The position numbers and the translations under genes are program-made. The notes beneath the pieces were generated by a model. The model did no database searches. It was given only the letters and a program-made list of their open reading frames with translations, and was not told the DNA's origin. 64,000 nucleotides of DNA from Microdochium bolleyi (taxonomy: Eukaryota; Ascomycota; Sordariomycetes; Xylariales; Microdochiaceae): positions 2,170,001-2,234,000 of the forward strand of contig KQ964246.1 in the NCBI GenBank assembly GCA_001566295.1, read 5' to 3'. Below are positions 33,431-44,358 of the stretch, one piece after another (the stretch's first letter is position 1; the number at the start of each line of letters is the position of its first letter).

Positions 33431-34934
33431 TCATCCGGAATCGAGCCGGTGCTCGTTCCGACTCGCCTTGTGGCTGGCCCGGCGGTTCTTGAGCCTCGTC
33501 AAGATATCGTCGTCTTCGCTGCCGCTTGCACTCGTCGAGTCAGACTTCTTGACGCTGACAGACCTGGAGGCAGCACTGACAGCGGCCGGTCCGACAGCGG
33601 GCTTCTTGTGATTTGGTCGTTTGTTGGTTTTCGACATCGCCGGCTGTGGCGAGGACTTGGCTGCTGCTACAACTGTGCTAGAGCCGCCGAGCCCGGAGAT
33701 TCGTCTGGGGGCGGTGGGCTGGAATGGCTTGTCCAGGTCATCCTCTTCGCTGCCCGTCGTATCGTCGTCCTCCTGCTCTACCGGCCTGGCTTTGCGAGCG
33801 CTGTGAGCTCGGAGGCCCGGAATGCTCTTGAATGTCGGCTGTGGCGTACCCTCCAGCACCCTCGGCCGATGCGGCGAAGTCCTCAGTGGCATGGGCCTCG
33901 CGCTCGACGACGCGTTCGCGACCGTCGCAGCAAACGCCGGATCAAGTAGCGCAGCGGTCTTTCGCGGCTTCTGCATCAGTCCGACGAGTGATGTGCTGCT
34001 GTACGGGTCTCCCGCACTGTCAGAGTCGTCATCCTCCACATCTTCCCGTTGCTGCTCATCGCCGTCGCCGCCGCCATCAACGCCTCCTTGCAGCCTCCTC
34101 CTTTTCCTTTCCTGCTTCTCCCGCCGGTTCCTAACCGACTGCGCCTTGCGCTCCTGCTTCATCCTCACGAGGTCCGTCATCCGCCCCACGACAGGCCGCG
34201 AGATGTTCTTAATCGCCGTCGCGTTCTGTGACTTTGACGCGGATTTCAGCCGCTGGTACTCGGCCGCGTGCAGGTGTGCCGTGAACTGCTGCGCGGTCGC
34301 GAGGAACTCGTCCTCGACCATGCGCCACGCGTCGTCGGCGTCGATGCCGTCGCGCATGTAGCTGTGTGCAGGACGCGGATGGAGTCAGAGAGGTGTCCCA
34401 CTATTGATTACGAATATGATTTGCAAAAGGAGGCGCGTTTGGATGCTTAAGAAGTTGCTGCCTGGTGGTGATGGATGATGCACTTACACTCCCCGTAGTG
34501 GTGCTGGGGGCGGCGACGTCGAGCCGGCGCGTTCTTCTGTCATCGGAGAATCAGCTCCATGCTTCACAATCCCTCACGTACACAAGAAGACCTGCTGGGC
34601 AGGAATCTGCGAACGAGAAAACCGGCTGGTAAAGATCCTCACCAATGACCAGCGCACTCCTCCCAGCCGCTCTCCCTGGCTCACCCGACCTCGGCGTCGC
34701 GCTGGGCGTCGCCACCAGCTCTTCGTGCTCGGACCCATTATCGGCGTCCATGTCGCCTTCATCGATGCCAACTGGCGAATGTCGCGTCTTGATCCTAGTT
34801 GGTGGTGAATCTACTGAGGTCTTTGACGTCGATGCCGGGGTCGAAGGACTCCCACGTGCCGCAGCGTCGCCATTGCGGCTGATGCCGCTGGCACCGACTG
34901 GGAAGGTACGCGCCCATGGTAGTCGGCGCGTCAT
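33431..34934 (-). CDS. Conserved fungal protein of unknown function
   Basis: Exons (minus strand) 34934-34643, 34536-34488, 34361-33431 give 423 aa. I recall similar uncharacterised proteins in other filamentous ascomycetes but know no function. The only ordered-looking part begins near residue 115: DDAWRMVEDEFLATAQQFT, then HLHAAEYQRLK and NISRPVVGRMTDLVR. The rest is Ser/Pro/Arg/Lys-rich with acidic patches and a basic tract EKQERKRRR, suggesting a nuclear, disordered protein. The 49-nt middle exon is supported because splicing builds the continuous stretch GSTSPPPAPLRGVYMRDG; introns are 106 and 126 nt with GTGAGG/GTAAGT donors and CAG acceptors. Confidence 0.75.
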
Positions 34935-35602
34935 CGTGAGTGCTCGTTACTGTCCATAAGTATCTGACAGTTGAGTGCCCCATTAGGAGGCATTGTCGTG
35001 GTGCAACAAAATCGTTGGGCTTCAGCGCGGGTTCATTGTCGCGTCATTGGCAGCTTGTGTGGGAAGGAGAAGGTGCATTGTTAAGGGAGTGAGAGTGAGA
35101 GTGAGCCCGCTCGAACTTACACACAACCATCTCATCATGCCTGACAGCACCACATTTCAACCACCATCCTACAAGTTTACACCACGTTTGTCTCGATCAC
35201 CCTATATCCGTTCAAGTATTCATGATCATTTCTTCATTTCATCTCAGATCCGGAAATTGCATGCTGTGGGGAAAGAAACAAAAACGCAAGCAGGGACTTT
35301 CTAATCGCCACAAGCCCCAGTCCACAATCGTAACAAAGACATGCCAGAACAGCAATGATCCCGCCGTCATGCATGTGTAGCAGCGGCCCCTCCTCGTCGC
35401 GATGCGTGATCCGTACAAGTATTCCATACAACGCCAATGCATAATATAAGGCCCCATTCATCGCCCGGTTCAGCACACGCCAGGCACCAACCACATCCGT
35501 TCGCTGTCGTCTCTGCGACGCCTCTCGTAGAAGACGTATTATCAGCAGCAGTATATATCTGCCGGGCTGCGCCGCTGCATCCACCACCTGTGCGAGCGTC
35601 TT
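34935..35602. other. Interval between two minus-strand genes
   Basis: 670 bases upstream of the unknown protein gene and downstream of the Rho-GEF stop. No gene is seen. Confidence 0.4.
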
Positions 35603-38600
35603 CTAGGCTTCGCCGGCCTTGGCCGCTGCCCGCAGGCTCGCAATCTCGCGCCGTAACCTGGCGTTCTCCTTTTTGACGCGGGATGTCTCCTCGCTCGACT
35701 CTTTCATGGTCTTGATGAGCTCCGCTTGGTCGTCGCGCTGTTTGCTCTTCAATACCCGGGCTATCTTGCCTAGCTCGCTGTTCAGCTTCTCGTATAGCAG
35801 CTCATTCTCTGCCATGCTCTCCTTGTAGAGCTGGTCAATCTCCTTGACCTTGAGGTCAGATGTCTTGAGCACCAGGTCCATGTCTTGCTGCAGCTGGTTG
35901 TGACGACCCTTGACGTCGCTGAGCATCTGGGGAAATCGCTCCTGCATGGACTGCACGCTCGCATTCAGTTTGCGGAGATCCGTGCCTGCTGACGCTTTCG
36001 CCATTTCTGCACTGATCTCTGAAAGCTCGCTCTGGAGCTGCGCATCGACCTCCTCGAGTGCCTTTTTCTCGACCTGCAGCCGCTCGCGAAGTTTTTGGGG
36101 GGATTGAAGCCTGAGTTTGGCGCCGGGCCGGGTTGGGCTCGTTGCAGGGCGGGTCGGGGAGCCAGGCGGGTCCCCTGCCGTACCGCGCGCGGGCCTCAGT
36201 GTCGGGATTTGGGATGCCGAAAGGGTTTTGGCGTGCGCTCTGCGCGGCGAGTCGGTGGCTGGGGATGGCTCAGAGCGGAATAGGCTCCCTAAGTTCTCCT
36301 TTTGTCTGGGCGAAACTATGATTTCCGTTGGCGCATCCTTAACGCGCATGGAGTTGGGGCTGATGGGGATCTTCGATGGGGACGGTCTTCTTGGGGTCGA
36401 ATTGAACCGTTCTGATGTCTGTTTCATATTGGTCAGGGGCTGCAGGGGTTCGTCATCCTCAAGCGAGGCAGCTGCCATAAGACTTTTGAGGTCAGAAAGG
36501 GAACTACGCCGCTTCTTCTTCGCCACCTTCGCGCCGTTCTCCTCGTGTGCCGGCTCACCGATCGTCTCAAGCCTGTGAGAACTAGTCGGGCGAGAGTGAC
36601 TCGAGTGTGCATCATCGAAGGCACCCGCAATAGGAGGCCGATCCCGGGATCCAGGCCGTCGCAGTTTGTTCGGTCCCAGCGTAGTTCCGGCATCGACAGA
36701 TCGCGTCCTGCTTATCGAGGCCCTCGACAAGCTTGAAGCATCATTCGCACTGGGATTCCGCGCATGCTTGCTCAAGCTTCGCCATACAGACGACCGGCTG
36801 TCGGACTCGCCCTTGCTGTTGTGGCGAAGGAGGGTATCGAAGCCGAACTTCTTTCGCAAAGAAGATGTGTTTGAAGTCAAGGAGGCACTGTGAGACTTGC
36901 CATGGCGTGAGACGGAGGTCATAAAATCGTACTGCAAGCCATGTCGCTCGAGCAGGGCTTCCAGGTTGGTGGAGTTGTCCTCGAAGATGCGGTCGCAATC
37001 CTCAACCAGCCTATCGAGGAGGTTGATGTAGTTGGCCGCGATTCGGTCCGGTACCAGGATCTCTGCAAACGCCAGAGTCAGCGCACCACGATCACTATCG
37101 TTCCCACAGCCGTCGAGAAGATCGGCAAGAAGCTTGATCAGTGCAGTGAAGGCACGGCGATTCTGGGGGGCCATTTCGCCGAACAGGAATCTAACAAAGT
37201 CGGAGAACTCCCCAGGTACTTGCTTCGATGCACGCTCCAGCAAAGCATCAAGAGCTTTTTGGGTGATGATCGGTCCCATCTGGTCTTTCCACGCGATGCG
37301 GACAAACTTCTCAAAGGCGGCAAATACAACATTTGCGCTCACGTCGGGAGCATGGTCAAGATCGAATGGCGTCTCCTGCAACTTGTTGTAGAGATCGTTG
37401 ACGAGAAGCTCATCGACAGCACTCCTGTTGAGCACCATGCGGCCAACGATGTTGCCCTTGCAGGCTTGTAGGCTTGCCACAAATCCGGTGAAGGTCTGTT
37501 CCAGTCGAATCAGGGGGTTCTCAGGTCGATCATCCTCCGCTCCGTACCGGATGTTGTCTTTGCTCTTAACCGAACCAAAGAGCGAGCTTGCGTCCCTCGT
37601 GCTGTTCTGGCGACTCAATGTACTATTTTGGCGGCTCAGTGTGCTGTTTTGACGACTCAGCTGGGCCCCAGGGAGCAGTAGACTCTGGTCATCTGTGACA
37701 GCGCGTTGCAACTTCGGCGGAATTGTCAGATCCAGCGTACTGCTGCCGCCACCCAGGATGCTGGACAGATATTTGACAGGCGATGTTGATAAGAATGATC
37801 TCGTCTTTTCAGCCCTGGACGAAACGCTTAGGCTTCGCAATACTTTGGTATGGTACGATACCAAAGCCGGACACAAAGATGGGTTGGAGACATCGAATTG
37901 ACTGCTTAGGAGTTGGATGACTGCGTGTTCGTGTGTTAGTACGTGGCACACGGCCTAGAAAATGTTCAAAAACTCACTTCTTCTGGACAAGCTTGCAAGG
38001 AAGTCTTCCAGGGCAACCTCGTCAGTGGACTTCTTTCCTGACAGACCAACCGTGATGACTACCACCTTGCGTTGGTCCATCACAGCCTTCACTTCAGAGC
38101 AGATCTCGACGCCGTAGTGGCCGATTGGGGCGCCCTTAGTCCCTCTGTCATTGTCGATGACAATTCTGATGGGAGCTGGCTCTGCACGACCATCCACGAG
38201 CTGGTCCACACCCTCTTGGAAGACGGCGGCGTACATTGAGAAGCCCGTATCGGGCATGCGAACTGATCTCAATGTCCAGCGGGGGTCTTCACGTTCCTTC
38301 TCGGAGAATCGCCCCTCGATCCTGGCCTTGACCACATCCTCATTCCATTTAGAGCCCTTGCCCTCATATGACTCCTGAAGCACCAGGAATCGAGATGTCA
38401 TAGCCGTGCTGGTCACAAACTGGCTGGCATGTGCTCCTTGCATATCCTTACTCGACGTCATCCAGATGGCGCTCCCATCGTCAGACTCGGTAAATCGAAC
38501 ATCAGCGAGCCCGTGCCAGCCAGCAAAGGCGAGCTCGTAGGATCCTATACCTCCGGCGGCATGCGTCATCGACACAAGCAAACCTTCGGCTGAGGGCTTA

Positions 38601-40249
38601 TCTATCTCCCTCAACAGATCTCTTGCTGTCATAGTCGCATCTGTCAGCTTTTTCAAGATGACGAGCACGTCGGAGAAGAGAAGCAGGATGCCGGCTCGAT
38701 CCTTCTCGTTCTCGTATGTGTCTTCCGTGATCTCATGAGGAGCGGGCACTTCGTAGAAATCAGCGGCGGTGATGAGCCGACCCCTGGGTTCAAGGTCTGG
38801 AGCCCAGCTTTGAATCATGTTTCGCAGCCTGTTGCTAACTTGGGGCTTGTCCGTCAGAGGATCATCCATAGAACAAATGTTGGCGATGATATCTCGTGCC
38901 TTCAGCATTGGCTGGAGTGCTGGATGCGTAATTGGAAGACATCCCACGATCTGGTCAATGAGCAGACTGTAGCGAGGGAGCCGCTGTACCGGCTCAACGA
39001 CGATCGAGCGGAGATGTTGTTCTCCGGCATTGGCCACGCGCTGGGAGAAGCTTGACTGTTGAGCTGTGAAAGACGAGATGAGATGCGGAAAGTTTTGACT
39101 GGAACGGATATAGCTCTGATAGCAGTCCGTGAAGCGGGGGAACCACTCTATCATGACTTTCGCAACCGCCAGGGCACCGCTTGCATCCTTGCCCTTGTTC
39201 GAAGAGATGCCCGGCGCCGTCCGTCGAGACGAGGCCGTCCCCGACTCCATGTCTGTCTGTGCAGCCGGGTCTGTCTCGTCCAGGACTCTCCGCAGCTCTT
39301 GCATGAAGGCTGTATTCAGCTGCAAGATCTGCTCCGAGGATCGCGGGAAAAGCTTGTCCACGTCCGCTTCCGAGGGACTGAAGCTATCATCCGACTTCTC
39401 CCGAGCTTGTTGCCGGTAGTCGTCAGCCATATGCATGACGAGCTCATTGAGTTTGGAAACATAGCGCTCTTCAGTTTCCACCAACTCTGCCATGTACTGG
39501 CGTAGCTCCGCCTTTTGGTCCTTGGAAAATGACTTGCTCCTGTTGAGGGCACTGGGTTTTGATGGCGCTCGTCGCAGCCGCGACGTCGGCAGGAACACTG
39601 GCTCGCCGAAGAGCTTGACAAGGCCTTTGTACATGCCATACTGGCGAAGTGTCGGATCCATTATATCATCCTCGTCTTCTGGCACCTCCTCGAGATCGCT
39701 GGGCTGTAGAGGGACAATTGCGCCCGGTGGCAGGACGAGATCGATGTCCACACAGGTGATACACTGGGTTCTGAGCGCAGCATTGAGCTTGCGCGCTGTG
39801 TCGACCGTGTTGTCGGCCTTGACCATGGCTCTTGCAATGTCCGCAGCATGCTGCTCCGAGAAGAGAGTCGCTGAGGAGCCAGGTCGGCGGCCGCGTGTAG
39901 GGTATAGCTGTCGGACATGCTGCTTGACCGATTCTGGGAGCTCGTGAAAGTACTTGGATAGCCCGAAGGCAAGAGCGCGGTAGACCTCGTCGACTTGGAA
40001 CTCGCGGGGCAAGTGGTTGACGACATTGTAGAAAGGTGAGTTCGGAGATATCGTCAGCCTTGGGAAGCACTGAAATCCCACCGGGCTGTAGATATGGACC
40101 TGGACACGAGAGCTGTTGAAAGTAAGGTTGGCCGTGGTCGAAGGGCCGTGGAAGATGAGGATGGGCAGGTGGCCTAGTAACGGGTCGGTGGCTTGATAAA
40201 GATTGACGGAGTCTGACGAGAGCGCCAGCTCTTCTGTGACACGAACCAT
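35603..40249 (-). CDS. DH/PH-domain Rho-GEF-like protein, possibly BUD3-type
   Basis: Exons (minus strand) 40249-37978 and 37920-35603 give 1529 aa; the 57-nt intron has GTGAGT, a perfect TACTAAC branch site and GCAG. A conserved N-terminal region (about 1-180) precedes a Dbl-homology domain at about 255-455 (VETEERYVSKLNELV, EPVQRLPRYSLLIDQIV), which catalyses GDP/GTP exchange on Rho GTPases. A PH-like segment (GILLLFSDVLVILKKL) follows. Residues about 915-1050 resemble a divergent RhoGAP helical fold. Three tandem LSRQNST units lie near 845-866, a Ser/Pro-rich disordered region follows, and about 1370-1525 is coiled coil. The layout recalls the large BUD3/RHO4-exchange-factor proteins that act at septation sites; that identity is an inference, hence no symbol. 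Confidence 0.85.
37599..37661 (-). repeat. Three tandem 21-base units encoding LSRQNST
   Basis: In-frame repeat inside the Rho-GEF gene. The units differ at synonymous positions but encode identical heptads. Confidence 0.85.
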
Positions 40250-41326
40250 AGCCGCTGCTAGGTGGGTGTTGTCATGGCGTGTCGGGCAGGGAAGCGAGGG
40301 TGGGTGGTGCAGCGCGGTGCGCCGCGATGCGACAAGAGTGTTAGCGGGGCAGAGCGGTGGGAGAACGGCGATTTAGAAGTAGGAGTCGTCGTTGTGACAC
40401 AAGCAGTTGGCGTCGCACGGGCCGCGGGGAGCGAACAGCAGGGTACAGGTGTCTGCTCAGGGCGATGTCATGCTCGCAAACGTCGTGAATGTAGCACAAG
40501 AGACCGCGCGGTGGTGGAAGACGGTCTTTGTTTACAAAGTCGGGTGTGGATGGCGGAGGTGGGCTAGCTCCGGACCGGTCGCCGCAGCACCAAGGAAAAG
40601 AAAGTTCCCGTGCTGGTCTGTCTCGCAGGTCAGGCACGATAACGGCACAGACTTCGGACAAGATATCGCAACGGCGAGCTACGGATCGCGATCAGCAAAA
40701 GGCCAGCAGAGCAGGGCTGAAGGCCAGCCACGTCCAGGCAGGAAGGAGTCTGGCGGCCCGGGGAAGTAGGTGAGTCGCATGCGACCGCTCGCGATGACCG
40801 CCTCAGGCTCCGGGATCGCAACTCACGCTAAGGGAGACAATGCGGGACGAGCATAGGCCATATAAGGGGCCGTGTGGGTAATGCTGCTGTGTTAGGCCAG
40901 TGGTCGATGGGCGACTATCTGCATAGCCGGGCCCCCTGTAATAAGACGGCCGGTAATTGCCCTCTGATGCTGTATGTGTGGGATGCTGTGTCTCGTGGCA
41001 CTGCGAGAGAGGCTTGCGTCTGCAGGATCTCGAGACGGCGTGGGCAGGCGCTGGTTATTGTTTACTTTCGAGAGCTGGCCGAACCGTCACTGGTGGTGGA
41101 GCAACCCCGCTTGCTGCCCACTGTCGCAAGTAAACAAGCTTGCAAGGCGCCGGGCCCGTTTATGCTTGACAAGACACCGCGGGAAGGGACCAGGGTTATG
41201 TCAGCATGCGGAGTCGGAGACTTCACCATCCTTGCAATCCCCAATCCTGGAGGTGCTTGGGCGCACAACACACTTGAACTGAGAAGCTGCTGCTGGCAAG
41301 CCAAAATCAGGCACGCAGAAAAAATC
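40250..41326. promoter_or_regulatory. Divergent promoter between the Rho-GEF gene and the DCC1-like gene
   Basis: About 1.1 kb, GC-rich, no gene seen. A TATAAG occurs at about 40860-40866. Confidence 0.4.
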
Positions 41327-41789
41327 ATGTCGAGTCAGGCCGACACGGGCTTTCAACTGCTCCACGCGACTGATGGTGTGGGCTACAAGCTGCTCGAGCT
41401 GCCGCCGGAACTTCTCGCCCTCCTCGAGTCGGATGATCCTCCAGTGTACGTCTAGTCCACCAATGATGTCAGCCCTTGGCAGACCACGATATTGATAGTC
41501 CTTCTACAGAATAACAATTGAGTCTGGGCCATCCTCAGCTGTGCTCAAAACGCCCTCCAAAACGTGGGGGCTGCTGCAGAAGAACACATCAAATGCTCTG
41601 ATACTTCTCCAAGCGGAGCAGCCAGCCTCATCTTCCGCAGAGGCTTCGTCGTCCGATGGTTTACCGGTTCCGCGCCTCAGATTAATCTCAACTTTGCACG
41701 ACACCCTCGAGTTGGTGAATGAGCCCTCGGCCACGGCCGCGCCCGCCGCACGGGGCAAGTGGCACGAGAAGTTCGCAAAGGGGCGGTGA
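41327..41789 (+). CDS. DCC1: Short DCC1-like protein (Ctf18-RFC cohesion factor)
   Basis: Exons 41327-41445 and 41510-41789 give 132 aa. The N-terminal part matches Dcc1: FQLLHATDGVGYKLLELPPE, then ITIESGPSSAVLKTPSKTW, LLQKNTSNALILLQ and a helix ISTLHDTLELV. In yeast, Dcc1 joins Ctf8 and Ctf18 in an alternative clamp loader needed for sister-chromatid cohesion. Known Dcc1 proteins are about 350-400 aa with C-terminal winged-helix domains. Here the N-terminal module is followed directly by RGKWHEKFAKGR, which I associate with the C-terminal end of fungal Dcc1, so the middle is missing. The stop overlaps a donor-like GGTGAGC at 41785, so an unseen further exon cannot be excluded, although none is visible downstream. 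Confidence 0.72.
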
Positions 41790-42924
41790 GCGGCCTGCTC
41801 AAGAACCAGGTCAGGAACCTACGGCACAGCAGCAATGTGGCCGGCTCTGTTTTCCGCGACGTGATGGCAAACCAGGACGTGTCGCATATCTCGCTACCGT
41901 AACACGCTGGAGGCAGTTCCCCTGCCAAACGAACCGCTGATTACAGCTTCGGCAGGAATTAAGACGACCCAGAATCACAGGCCAGCATCCTGGATTCTTA
42001 CCAGTCTCGGCATCAAATGCAAGCCCTGACACAAGCCAATGCGGCCTTATAAACTGCCGCCACAGCCATTTGGTTTGGTCTGGGAAACGTGGACCAACGC
42101 CCGCGGAAATGGCTTTTCGAACCCCGGCCAAGGTTGTAATATCGTCAGACTGCGGTTCGAGATCCAGAATGATCACGTTCAGAGGCCGACCAACTCAACA
42201 GCAACTATCTCGAATGATGTATGCTTCGTCAACGCAGATGAGCACATCCTGAGCATAGGATTCCGGGCACCATGTGACAGTTACGCTTTATCACGGCTGT
42301 GTGCTTCAGCGTTTTGACGGACGGCATGGGGGGAAATGTGTTTGTAAGGATTCAGTCGGATCAATAGTATGTACACTCACATCTGCAAACCGAAACCACC
42401 TTGCCAGTCTTGTGTTGGGCGGCATACCTGGGCATGTCGAAACATCTGCCCCTGAGTGAATATCGTATGTAGCCGTAGTGCGATGATGTGGTAGACATGG
42501 TTTGGAAAACCCCAATGTAGTGGACACATGTGAAACAGCCCGACGATCGCCATTTACACTATCGTGGCCATGTAGTTACGGCTCCTGCCTCTTCGTGTCT
42601 CACGTCTTTATATTTTGATTCTCCAACAACCATCTCTATGTCTCCAAGCATGGAGCAGCGCTCCCCAAGTATGTCTGCCCTGCTCATTTGCACCCCTTGG
42701 AATAGCCGCATGGCAATAGTGCCGTTTGCAATGCTTCAACAGGATGCTCGTGGGATTTATCTGCTCCAAACGCTTCCCAAATGCTTCCCGTCTCTCTTTC
42801 ATGTGCACCCCCTGAGACCGCTCAAGTGTGCCTTCGTGTAGCAGCGACAAGATTGACCCTCTACCTGCCCTTGACATCCCGGAGATCCTCTTTCCTGGCC
42901 GTTGGGCCTCCTCTATGGAGTTCT
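41790..42924. other. Interval between convergent genes
   Basis: About 1.1 kb between the DCC1-like stop and the LYC1-type stop. No coding signal was found, and in particular nothing resembling the Dcc1 winged-helix region. Confidence 0.4.
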
Positions 42925-44358
42925 CTAGCACCAGGCATACTTCTCGTTACACAGCCACACCGCGTCCTCTGTCTTGGTCCCGGCGCCATACCACATGAGG
43001 CTGGGGATACTCGACTCCTCCCTCTCGACGACCTCGTGCTCGAGCCCGCTGTCGCGCAGCAGCAGCCGCGCGACGAGGCCGTCCGGGTTCCACAGGTCTA
43101 CGCGCCCGCAGCTCCATTCCTGGGCCGTGGCCTGCGCGGCGCGGATCACCGCGACGAGCGAGTCCGCGAGCTCTTGCTTCTCTTGCTCGCTGTGCGCGTC
43201 GTACTGCTCCTCGTTCTCGATGGTAAGCCGCAGGATGTACAGCGTGTTGTCCTTGGGCGATTCCGGCCCCTTGGAGTAGTTCCGCGTCCAGAAGGCCCAG
43301 ACCCGCCGGCCGGGCTTGCCCACGGCGATGCCCTTGACCTCGTTGGCCTCGAGCTTGCCCGGGTGTCTGCGCAGGGCGTCGCCGCTGCGCGGCTGCCGCG
43401 TCGGGCTCGACGAGGAAGACGAGCCACTGCGGCCGCCGTTGGTGCTGCCGTTGGTGCTGCCGTTGGTGTTGGTAATGGTGTTATCTTTATCGTTGTCGAT
43501 AGGATCGTCGGCAAGGTGCGGATCCCGGTCCGGGAACACAATCGACGCAATGTATGAGTCACGGTACAGGTGCCACAGCATCTGGTCATGTGAGGGGGCG
43601 AAGGCCATCACGGTCTTGCCGGTCTCGCGGGCCGTGCGGCTCAGCCTCTCGCGCAGCGCGGCCTCGTCGAGGGCGCAGAAGCCGGCGAGGTTGTCGTACG
43701 TGATGGGCGTCGACGTTAGCCCCTTGGCCTTGGCCGTACTGTCGTGGTGGTGCCCCGCGGGGAACTCGATGTGCTGGCTGGCGAACGGGATCCAGCCCTT
43801 TTTGGCGTAGAACTTCTTGCCAATGTCGCTCCACAGGGCGGAGCAGATGGCCTTCTTCTTCTTCTTCTGCTGCTGCTGCTGCTGCTTGGTGGCAGTCCCC
43901 TCCTGGGGAGCCAGGTCCCAGTTCTCCAGCTGGACGCCCACCTCGGCGAGCATGCGCGACGCGTACGAGCGCCCGCGGAACTCGGGGCTCGTGTACACGC
44001 TCCCGATGCCGTGGCCGATCTCCTCGGTGACTTGCCCGTCGCCCTCGGGCGAGGCCACAAGGACCGTCTTCATGATGGACTCGCACGATGAGAGCAGCGG
44101 CCGCTCAGAGGAGCCCGAGCTGCCGTTGTCGTCGTTGGTGGTCAGGATCCAGTGCGTCATGCCGCCGTCGCGGCTGACGGGGATCGTGGTGAGGTACGGC
44201 TCTCGCTCGAGGTACTGATCGAGGGTGAGGGCGCCAGCCCACTCGGCGGCCGTCAATGCCCATGTCTGACGCTTCTCGTCGTCCGTGGGGTGGGCGAGGA
44301 CCACCGAGGGCGAGGTCGCTGCTGGCAAGTCCGCCATGGTGTTGTCCGCAGAGCCCAT
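42925..44358 (-). CDS. LYC1: LYC1-type GNAT acetyltransferase
   Basis: One exon, 477 aa from the ATG at 44358. The protein follows the family of Yarrowia lysine N6-acetyltransferase LYC1: VVLAHPTDDEKRQTWALTA at the start, TLDQYLEREPYLTTIPVSRDG and GGMTHWILTTND, then the acetyl-CoA-binding GIGSVYTSPEFRGRSYASRM. The C-terminal half has KGWIPFASQHIEFPAG and ends NEKYAW. Two low-complexity insertions stand out: six Gln followed by five Lys near residue 160, and an Asn/Gly/Ser/Thr-rich stretch near 300-325. Lysine acetylation as the first step of lysine breakdown is inferred from the family name; I cannot confirm the substrate. The start was placed before the conserved block; the frame continues 37 codons upstream. 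Confidence 0.85.
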   Translation of the reverse strand: MGSADNTMADLPAATSPSVVLAHPTDDEKRQTWALTAAEWAGALTLDQYLEREPYLTTIPVSRDGGMTHWILTTNDDNGSSGSSERPLLSSCESIMKTVLVASPEGDGQVTEEIGHGIGSVYTSPEFRGRSYASRMLAEVGVQLENWDLAPQEGTATKQQQQQQKKKKKAICSALWSDIGKKFYAKKGWIPFASQHIEFPAGHHHDSTAKAKGLTSTPITYDNLAGFCALDEAALRERLSRTARETGKTVMAFAPSHDQMLWHLYRDSYIASIVFPDRDPHLADDPIDNDKDNTITNTNGSTNGSTNGGRSGSSSSSSPTRQPRSGDALRRHPGKLEANEVKGIAVGKPGRRVWAFWTRNYSKGPESPKDNTLYILRLTIENEEQYDAHSEQEKQELADSLVAVIRAAQATAQEWSCGRVDLWNPDGLVARLLLRDSGLEHEVVEREESSIPSLMWYGAGTKTEDAVWLCNEKYAWC

